64,000 nucleotides of DNA, from contig CM055817.1 of NCBI GenBank assembly GCA_029582265.1, positions 60,451,152 to 60,515,151 of the forward strand. Direction: 5' to 3'. The stretch comes from Zoroaster sp. YZ-2022 (Eukaryota; Echinodermata; Asteroidea; Forcipulatida; Zoroasteridae). Positions 54,732-64,000 of this stretch are shown piece by piece. Numbering within the stretch: the stretch's first letter is position 1; each line of letters opens with the position of its first letter. Below the pieces are notes generated by a model that was not told the origin of the DNA, did not search any database, and saw nothing but the letters and a program-made list of their open reading frames with translations. Position numbers and translations under genes: made by a program.

Positions 54732-57317
54732 ATTTGATCATCAGATTCTGTAGATTAAAGTTACATTTTGAATTACATGGGTTACTGAAAAATATCTAAT
54801 GGAAGACTCAAGCCAATACATCAAATTACACAGCAGGATAAACTTTACAAGTACATGCAAAGTATGTACATAGTTCAGTGAAAAGCATTGACATTCTTAT
54901 CATTTCCTGTTAATGTTTATTTTTTACAGGTACATGTACATATTACATGCAATCATGTATGTAGAGATCCTTCAAAATCACTGATTAAGATTTGTTAACC
55001 AAAGTGCCTTGTACATGGATGGTAGCAATTGGTACATTATGTAGATTAGGGCCCCCTATATAGTAATGTTTACAAACAAATATATAATGAAACTGGACTC
55101 ATATCCAGACATGCCAAAGTTCAGAAATTTGAATCATCAAATGGAGACAAGACCAATGTTTTGATAGACGAAATTCAAGACCAATGCTATCGTGATAATA
55201 TGCATAATAATCTGAACTCATACGTTCAGATTTGTTGAAAAAAAATTTGAACGAGAAGTCTCCAGGTTGAATAATGCTTGTTACTTTGTGCTCATAGTTT
55301 GTGAGCTTTAGATTGAATCCCAGTGTGATTGTGTGATATTTCACAATCATGACTCTATGGAAACAGAAATAAAATAAGGATGTACTTTGATAATTCGATA
55401 CAGTGAAATATGTTGTTTTAAAAAAAAGTGAAACAAAAACCAAAATGTCTGTTTTTGGATCACCAATGATTGTAAATATAATATCTCTTTAAATTTAACT
55501 CGCTCACTTTGCAGTACAGAGAAATATTTCCTGCAATACCGTTTATTCAAATTATGATATATTTATATACAAATTGCCTAATGACACTCAAACAATTACA
55601 GCATCTGCAACAGCAATACCAAAGCTTGCAAGTGCAAGACGAATTGTGTAATGCATGGTGGTCTAGCTAATTAGCAGAATACTTAAAAATTGACCTTACG
55701 TTCCCAGATATATTGTCTATCAATTACATTAACAATGAACTACAGTTAGCCATACTTTTATTCTATTTTATGTGTTCAGTTTGATAACACATTATGTCTA
55801 TGTCAGACTGTTCGATTATAAACTATACAGTAACTTAACCTCAATACAACCTGAGCATTTATTTGTGAAGTAGTCTATGTGTATAACGTATGCCTACATA
55901 ACTGTGTATTAAATAGTGTGAAAGGACATATTTTCACGCTTACTTTCCAAATAATGTTAAAATTTGGTAAATTATGGAGTGGACGTCATGCATTACTGTG
56001 TGGTATCACATATAAACAGGTGGAGGTCCTCAAAACAAAAGAACGCGTGATGTATGTCCAGTGTATAATAATAATAATAATAATGTGTGGACTTATATAG
56101 CGCACGTATCCACCAACTAAGTGGTGCTCAAGGCGCATTCTTTTACGTGCATTACACAACACACGGGACCTACGGCTTTACGTCCCATCCGAAGGACGAA
56201 GCAATTATGGTTAAGTACCTTGCTCAAGGACACAAGTGTCACGACCTGGGCTCGAACCCACACCCTGCTGCTGGCAACACCAGAACTTGAGTTCGGTGCG
56301 CTTGGTAAAACATGTATTTGTGTCAGTACATGATCCACACCCTGATTAACGCATCAGAAAGAATCCGAGTAAATTTGGAGCGTCGAGAATATATTGATTT
56401 ATTTGGATTTTGGATGTTTAAAGTGGACAGCTTGAATCCTTACCTTCGTACATGTACTTTGTAACTTCGTGACCTAAATTTTATTCATTATCTCTTAAAA
56501 ATTTATGCTTGATAATGCATTGATTTTTTTCAACAGAAAATCTCAATTAAAAGTTGATTCCTTTCTTGCAAATTGCAAACCCAACAGAAACAAATATCTG
56601 TTTTTAATTTTAAGTCACATTTTTGTTGTTCAATTTGCATTTCAAATGGGGACAACAATTGATAGGTATATTAACATGGTTGAATCTTACATGTAACTGG
56701 TATTTGTTGAAATAATATTTGAGTTGTTGATTGAAAACCAGTGCCTTCAGGAAGTAACTGCAGGATGGGACGGTACCTGAAGGTGCTCAAGTGCTAGTAT
56801 TATAGTCTGTCATCTCAGTCATGGATCCAACGTGTAGCAGTTTGTGATTGGCTTACGTATCAATTTATCACTACATCAGAAGTATAAGCAGCCACCTATG
56901 TGGGAGCATTATCCCAGATCAAAACAATGCCTCTTTTCAGGGCCACCATTCCAAGTCTTCCAAGGAGAGAATATTTCATTGCTGGTGATAGCCATCCCCC
57001 TCCATCAAATAAATATAAATACCAAGATAAAGCAAGTTTTGTTTTAATTGTCAGTTTTACTTAAAATGCCATTAAGTTGATGATGGTATCAAAGTCAAAC
57101 ATCTTTGTTTGACTATCATTTTGAAAAATGTAATTTCCAAATTAAGCACGTCTGATTAACTGTTCCAAACTTTGAGGTTATAATGAATATTATTATTTTT
57201 CAATGAATTTTCAGTATTTTCTCAATAACGACACAACATAATAAGCTGAAACTTTCACGGATTCATTGTATTATATATTATATCTTTATTTACATAAATA
57301 CTATAGTGAATGATAAA
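54732..57317. other. Upstream region of the receptor gene
   Basis: Presumably 5' UTR and promoter side of the - strand gene, but no clear TATA or other site can be assigned. It includes the dispersed repeat at 56080-56300; otherwise AT-rich with no coding block. Confidence 0.4.
56080..56300 (+). repeat. Dispersed SINE/MITE-like repeat
   Basis: 'tggacttatatagcgcac', 'ggtgctcaaggcgcattc', 'accttgctcaaggacaca' and 'ggctcgaacccacacc' are hallmarks of a repeat widespread in invertebrate genomes (from memory). Confidence 0.6.
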
Positions 57318-57443
<126 letters not shown>

Positions 57444-57789
57444 AAATTTATCATAAGTATGAAATATGTGTCAAGATTTTAACATGTAATTTGACATTAT
57501 TTGGCAATTTGGCAATGTGTAAAATATAAGTAGTATGCAGTATTACAAGTTGGCAAGTATGATTTGGCATGGGTAACAGTTGATTTGAGTTTCTTATAAA
57601 ATATTTTCTTTAAACACTTTCTAAATATTACAAAATAATTGTTCATTGTACTCAATAAATATGCAAACCATACAATTAATGAGTTTTGAGTTGACACACT
57701 AGGTGATAGCAGACTTAACATTCCCTTTTCTATTGGTTTAGTAAGTCTGAGCATGCTCTTCTTGATATAAAGAATAATGGAAAATAACA

Positions 57790-58357
57790 GGTATGTCTGC
57801 TGCCACCGTAACCTTCGCCCATCCTGTTCGCTCGCCCAAGATTCTTCGGCCAACCCAAGATTCCCAAGCCCGGCAACCCCCTCCAACCTATTATATCATC
57901 CAGGGGTTTGATCCTACATACAACTTAGCTCATCACCTCACCAATATCCTGTGCCCCCTTGTCGGCCAAACAGAACACCACATCAAGAACTCCACCCACT
58001 TCATCAAGACCATCCAGAACATCACCATTCAACCCACTGACACGCTCGTGAGTTTTTACGTTGAGTCTCTATTCACCAACGTCCTTACGGAAGAATCCAA
58101 CCTCATAGCCAAGAATAGACTCCAACAAGACCCCAGCCTGCAAGACCACACCGACCTCATTTCAGAACAACTACAAGATCTCATCCACACAAGCACCACA
58201 TTCACAAGTTTCAAATGGCGGGATGACTTCTTTAAACAGGTTGCTGGAACTCCCATGAGTTCCCCTCTATCTAGCAAACCTATTTATGGAAGAATTCGAA
58301 AAATCAGCTCTTCAGTCTGCAACCCACAAACCAAGACTCTGGCTCCGCTATGCTGAA
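57790..58357 (+). pseudogene. Penelope-like RT fragment, different family
   Basis: 'PTYNLAHHLTNILCPLVGQ', 'DTLVSFYVESLFTNVLTEES' and 'KQVAGTPMSSPLSS' are the Penelope RT blocks, diverged from the 16-kb and 22-kb copies. The frame shifts after the last block (the following 'FMEEFEKSAL' is in another frame), and the usual Gly of GTPMGSP is Ser. No endonuclease part follows. Confidence 0.75.
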
Positions 58358-58359
58358 AC

Positions 58360-59115
58360 CCCATCGTTTTTTTCATATAGCCTCCGACGAGCAGTCTGCT
58401 TGGGATGCTCAAGAGTAGTAGATCTGTCCAAGGGCGACTCGCCATTTGAATGTTTCCACTGCGAGTGTACCTTGGACTTTAAGTGTTGTTTTAGCCTTGT
58501 CGGATGCGTCAGCTGCATTGGCGTGAACGCGCGCCCGACCCTGGCTTGCGATCAGCCGGGTTGCCATGCAGCCGCATTCGACAGGGTGAAACTTTTCATG
58601 GTCATTGGTCCCTCTTCGAACTCTGACTCTTCCACCGGGCCAATAGCTCCATTGAAGCGGGCCGCCCCTGTAAAGAGGAAAAACCTAACTGACTCCTCTT
58701 CGGAGTTGGAGAAGGAGCGGGGGAGGTAGAGGACACTCCTCAAAACCAACCCCCGCCCCAAAAGCTTCTAAGGAGCACCCTCCAAAACCCCGGAGAGTGC
58801 TCCAACGTAACCTTGATCCCGTGATGAGAAGACGTGTTTTTAATTTATGTAGAGGGTATGCCATTTCCTGTCTTCAGGAGTGTAATATTTCCTCTGCAGA
58901 CGACTTAGCTTCCTGGCAGGCAGAATGGAGGGGGAAGATGTTTGTCAGTTTTGGTACATCCTTCTCTTGTGGTGCCATCATCCTTCTTCCTGCCGGGAGC
59001 ACTTTTGTTTTTTCTGACCCTTCCGTTGATTCTGACGAGAGGATAGTTTCTGGTATTTTGTGGGCTTCTGGAGGAGGCGGGGGGTGTCAGACTGTGTACA
59101 GTCTATGCCCCTAAC
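58360..59115 (+). pseudogene. Non-LTR (L1/Tx1-like) 5' ORF and endonuclease start
   Basis: Just after the Penelope fragment the frame passes into a Cys-rich segment ('CLGCSRVVDLS', 'CFHCECTLDFKCC') with a Lys-rich tail, then a stop at 58729. A second frame (58797-59114) has 'ISCLQECNISS', 'GKMFVSFGTSFSCGAIIL', which resembles the start of an APE endonuclease of an L1/Tx1-type ORF2. It ends abruptly. Confidence 0.5.
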
Positions 59116-59257
59116 AATCCCAGGTCACGTCGTCTTTTCTTCGCGGAGTTAGGCTCCTATGCGATGGGTAAATTTCCTGTTATTTTAACAGGACATTGAG
59201 CTCGACCGTCACATTTCTATGATGTTCTAAAAAGGACACATGCACATTGCAAGAAGA

Positions 59258-59545
59258 GTGTGTAAGCGTCGCATTAGGATTCACGCGTCGCACTAGAAGT
59301 GTTATCGCGGCGCATTAGAAGCGTTTTCGCGTCGCACTAGACGTGTAGTCGCGTCGCACTGGAAGTGTTGTCGCGTCGCACTAGAAGTGTAGTCGCGTCG
59401 CACTAGAAGTGTGTCGCGTCGCACTAGAATTGTAGTCGCGTCGCACTAGAAGTGTGTCGCGTCGCACTAGAAGTGTGTCGCGTCGCACTAGAAGTGTAGT
59501 CGCGTCGCACTAGAAGTGTTGTCGCGTTGCACTAGAAGTGTTCAC
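59258..59545. repeat. Minisatellite of the left arm
   Basis: About 13 units of 20-22 bp, 'gtcgcgtcgcactagaagtg' with variable linker. Confidence 0.95.
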
Positions 59546-62064
59546 CATTGCAGTTTTTTTCTCGTATGAAGCGCCGTATGTGACTAAATTTCGACTAATT
59601 AATATACAAGACTAAAATAAATGTAAATCATATATTTACTAGAAAAACCAATTATACAAAAGCGGCAACCAGACTGGTTGGCAGCTAGCATGCATACGGT
59701 ACTAAACATGAATTTTGGGATTTATATTCCTTTAAAAAAGTCCTCCACAGCCCATACATTATTGTTTTACAGAAAGGTTTTGTTTCTGAATTTGTGTTGT
59801 AGCTAACAAAAATGTTGCTAATCCTGTTACAAATATTTACAACCTAAACCTAGTCTCGATCCCAACTACCTACTTGGAAGGTGAGCATTCTAAACCACAA
59901 GACTACCATGCCACTCGAATTTGGCGCTACAGAAGAACCTTTGTAAAATGTATTTATAAAATAATATAAATTGTTCAGAAAAAAATTGCGCAGGCCTACA
60001 GGGTTCACTCGTCCCCACTGCCCAGGGCCGTCGCGAGCGGGGGCAGGGGGTTGGGGTGTCACACCCCAATAATTGTTCTCAGTCGGCAAATCAAAGGTAC
60101 TAGAGCAAGAGTTGGTCCAAAATAAATTTTCAGTCAGCAACATTTGTATGTTTTATGTACTGATGCCTCTTTTCACAACAAACTATTTTAAAGCAGAACC
60201 ATACCCTATGGGCACACCATAATGTAATTATATGGGGGGGGGGGGACTAGATGACAGATAATTAAAAGCAAAACGACACAAACAGATGATTTTATTTTAG
60301 GCCTACTGTTAATTTAAAGGAATATTGTGTACATGTTGAACACTGTCCCAAATAATTATGTCCCACAAGTTGCATTTTGAGATAATCAAATTTGTTACTA
60401 TATATTAACTATAGGCAGGAACACATTTATATATGTTATGGAATACATCATTCATCAAATGTTTCTTTTGAAGCATTTTTGTCTATAATTTCAGTATAAC
60501 TATTTTTTCAAAATGATTTTTTAAAGTTCATGAGACAAACATTTAACATAATAAACAACCTGAATGTTTTTTCTTTATTGCTGAAGCTTTCATATAGGCT
60601 GGAGTTATGCATCAACAAAATAATACATTATCCTTACAGAAAAGAAATATATTTTACTACAGGTCAGTAAGTCTGACCAAGTTCCAATTTTCAGTGTAAC
60701 TTTGACTTGTGTCACCATAAAATGACACAGACTCAAGGTTTGAGGAATACGTGTCTGCTATGAAAGTTTAATAATACAAAGTTGATGACCAGTTGTAACA
60801 GTTGTACCTAAAGAATTGCCAATCATGAAAACTTGTTTTGACATTTATTAGTATTTCATCAGTAGTGTTACTTTCCTTCTGTTTCTCTGATTTTTGGATG
60901 TTACGAACCTAGAATAGTGACTGGATTATTTTAATTTCTGATTATTACTTAATTCCTATTATTTTACTTTATTGCATTTTCCACTTTTTTTGATTGTTGC
61001 TGATTCCTCAGTTAAATCAAATTACTTACACTTTTATTGTAATCTACTGAATGACAGGTTTTATAATTCATCTCGTTTCCACTAATCATTTTGTTGTAAA
61101 ATTAATGTTTCCGAGTTATTTGTAAATTTATAGCCCACCATTGTTCAGTCACTGTGAGAATTAGAAACCCTAAATTCAATGTATTACTGGTTGCAGGTAT
61201 TCCAGATGAAGACCATCTATACTTATGCCTCCAGTTTTGCAATTTTCTTAGTTTCCATATTAATTGTGTTAGTACTGGTCGTTATATTATTAAATTCACT
61301 ATCGAATTTTTTGATACAAACGAACAGTGTGTATATTGTCTATTCATGCCATAGTACAGTGTCACTTCTTATCATCAGCCAAGGTATGGCCTTGGGTGGG
61401 TTTGTTTACATTCTGGCAGAGACCTTTGGTCTGCCTATAGGGACTTTGGTTTGGTATGGTAGCTCATTAATATGTTAGGGCTAGCCAGATATTTAAGTGT
61501 TTGGGACTGATGGAATAAGCCACGAATATGTATAAAACATAACTTATCACTGGCTGAAATATCGCGGCATGGTAATTTTAGTTGGCAGAAAGAAATCGCC
61601 CACCCCTCTTGCTGAGGACCTGGTTGGTGAACCCAACAGGCCTGTGCAATATTTTTCTGCATTAAAGAATTTATATTATTTTATAAATACAATTTTATTA
61701 AGGTCCCTTTGTAATTAATTCACCAACAAATTCGAGCTCACCTTCCATGTAGGGAGTATCGGGATCGAGACTAGGTTTAGGTTGTAAACATTTTTTGTTT
61801 ACTACAACACTAATTCAAAAACAAAACCTTTCTGTATAATAATAATGTATGGGTTGTGGAGGACTTTTTTAAAGGAATATAAATCCCAAAATTCATTTTT
61901 AGTACCGTATGCATGCTAGCTGCCAGCCAGTCTGGTTGCCGCTTTTGTATAATTGGTTTTGCTAGTAAATATATGGATTTACATTTATTTCAGTCTTATA
62001 TATTAATTAGTCGAAATTTAGTCACATACGGCTCTTCATACGAGAAAAAAAACTGCAACGGTGA

Positions 62065-62385
62065 ACACTTCTAGTGCGACGCGACAACACTTCTAGTGCG
62101 ACGCGACTACACTTCTAGTGCGACGCGACTACACTTCTAGTGCGACTCGACACACTTCTAGTGCGACGCGACTACACTTCTAGTGCGACGCGACACACTT
62201 CTAGTGCGACGCGACTACACTTCTAGTGCGACGCGACACACTTCTAGTGCGACGCGACACACTTCTAGTGCGACGCGACACACTTCTAGTGCGACGCGAC
62301 ACACTTCTAGTGCGACGCGACAACACTTCTAATGCGACGCGACAACACTTCTAGTGCGACGCGTGAATTCTAATGCGACGCTTAC
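62065..62385. repeat. Minisatellite of the right arm
   Basis: About 15 units, reverse complement of the left-arm unit ('cacttctagtgcgacgcgac'). Confidence 0.95.
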
Positions 62386-62428
62386 ACACTCTTCTTGCAA
62401 TGTGCATGTGTCCTTTTTAGAACACCAT

Positions 62429-64000
62429 ACAGTTCTGATTTCACGTCGTGTGGAATCGGAGCCGAAGAGTTACGTCGACTAGTGTCCGAAACTTCTATCG
62501 AAGACTGCTGGCGGTCTTTGAATCCGTCACAACGTTCTTATACATGACTGTGAAGAAGGGATTGGTTCACTCGGTGAATTAAAGGGATAGCTCGAAGGGT
62601 AGCACACATAGACAATGGTATTGATTCGTTTGAGTGTTTATTCGTAGAATCACATCAGTAACACATCATTGGTATATCGGTTAAATGCTAGTTATGAGGC
62701 TTGATGGTTTGTGAGACCTAAGTGTAACCTCTTCAGCTGGTCACATAGGAAGAAAAAATGCAAGTTTGAACACACTAACAAAGGAGTCTCGATGAAACAG
62801 TCCTCAAGCTTAATTAACTGTTTATTCTGCCTCTTCACTTGAAACAATGACAGCCTTTGGTCCTGTGTCAGCGGTTCGCTGTAACAATAAACAAATGAAC
62901 AATAAACATGAAAGGGCCTAACAATGGTATCTGAAGGCATTAACAGACTATACTCATAACACACTGTGACTAAGTTAACCTTAATAAATGCATAATCGAA
63001 TATTGATCCGAGTCAAATTACTTATTCTAGGCTACTTCTTGTCTTGTGTACAATATCATTAGCTTCACCTAGGCAAGTGACAGTTTTTCTATGCATACAT
63101 GCGTATTTGATTTAATGAGAGAAACACTTAAATGGCATGAACCACATTAAACACACAAGTATTAGACAATCTAAATGTGTGAGGGTAAATGACGCATTAT
63201 TTCCTATGTAAGGTCCATGTAGAACTACACACACAACGAACCATTTTTTGTACATCACCAAACGTTAACAATGATAAAACAACCCAAATTCCTTATATCT
63301 CACTTGCCTATATCTTCAATTATTAATTATGTATATAAGAGGAATCTTTACTTTCTATGAACTCACCAACTGTTGCATTCCTAGGAGCTGTTAACAGTGA
63401 TTCTTACATGAAATCTTGATTCCTTTATCTTGACATCAGAACACAGAAGTTTCCAGAATCTTAACACTACATAGTTTGCCAAATGAGGGCGCTATAGCAG
63501 AATTATGCCGCTACACTAAGTTATTACTAGGTGATGCAGTCGTTGGATAACCGTGTTGGAAACAGTGATGTAAACCGTGGTTCTGTAATATAGTGTGAAA
63601 TAAAGGAGTTTATGAGTTTACTGAAACGTACCTTCTACGATGAGAAATACATATACAACGGTGCGTATAGCCTATACACATAATCATATAACTTCACCAA
63701 TTAGGACAAAACTTCTGGACTTAAATCTCGGTAATTAAATAGACTTGGAAAAGATCAGTATATATTATGAAATTGGAAACATTAACAAATCATTGATTGT
63801 ACTCACGTTCATTAAAAGATGTGTAACAGGTACGAGCGCGGTTAGCTAACTCGACACCAGGACATAATTAATTTGACTTGTATTAAAATGGATAATTTGT
63901 TTATTCTTTTCCCGCTACTAGTGAAGGGATACGATTAACGCTGTATATAATATAAGTGGGATATAGGTGTTTTTGATAAAACTACCCCAAATAAAATAAT
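62429..64000. other. No gene seen
   Basis: AT-rich sequence with only short frames lacking family features. Confidence 0.4.

Larger units (their letters stand above)
59220..62428. mobile_element. 3.2-kb fold-back element with minisatellite arms
   Basis: Left end 59220 ('gatgttctaaaaaggaca') and right end 62428 are inverted copies, and the inverted match continues through the minisatellites and about 300 bp further in (59570-59870 versus 61745-62050, 'gcagctagcatgcatacgg'). The core (59880-61740) has no recognised gene. Confidence 0.85.

Noticed and set aside
59258..62385. CRISPR-like or regulatory array
   Set aside because: Direct minisatellites in inverted arms of a mobile element; no spacers.

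Overview
The window looks like intron-rich, repeat-dense DNA of an invertebrate animal, probably marine. There are no bacterial operons. Short symmetrical exons with GT/AG borders encode extracellular modules (F5/8C, Ig, EGF, FN3), and the mobile elements are typical of animals: a Polinton/Maverick, CR1/L2-like and Penelope-like retroelements, fold-back MITEs and tRNA-like SINEs. The exact species cannot be told. A deuterostome such as a hemichordate, echinoderm or lancelet is my guess only.

Region 1 (about 215-7560) is a decayed, 5'-truncated Polinton/Maverick (adintovirus-like) element. Rightward it has the end of the packaging ATPase, two small conserved ORFs, a frameshifted chromodomain integrase, a frameshifted penton-like protein, a small glycine-rich/basic virion-core-like protein, a frameshifted major capsid protein and an open adenain-type protease. 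Leftward it has two early-type genes, one of them a WW plus PC4-like fusion. Several frameshifts lie in homopolymer runs. Region 2 (7.5-9.9 kb) holds nested duplications, long palindromes and a minisatellite. Region 3 (about 9.97-13.99 kb) is a reverse-strand CR1/L2-like non-LTR retrotransposon with ORF1 and a damaged, endonuclease-deleted ORF2.

Region 4 (14.9-31.7 kb, + strand) is a receptor-like gene or gene relic: F5/8C, Ig, two broken EGFs, Ig again, then FN3 exons. It was enlarged by a segmental duplication of about 4 kb that carries a Penelope-like element and an Ig exon. A 500-N assembly gap (33944-34443) follows. Region 5 (34.6-54.7 kb, - strand) is the best gene in the window: 20 exons with consistent splice phases run from a signal peptide through EGF, Ig and FN3 modules and a juxtamembrane furin-like site to a transmembrane helix. 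The layout resembles a receptor tyrosine phosphatase ectodomain; the cytoplasmic exons are not visible and probably lie in or beyond the gap. The two receptor genes are inverted, tail-to-tail paralogues that meet at the gap.

The introns of the - gene carry a 5.4-kb inverted-repeat element whose arms encode a P2X7-ballast-like Cys domain and transposase-like exons, with a fold-back MITE nested inside it, plus several SINE-like copies. Region 6 (57.3-62.4 kb) has an (ACT)n microsatellite, a Penelope-like fragment fused to a non-LTR endonuclease fragment, and a 3.2-kb fold-back element with minisatellite arms. The last 1.6 kb shows nothing codable.
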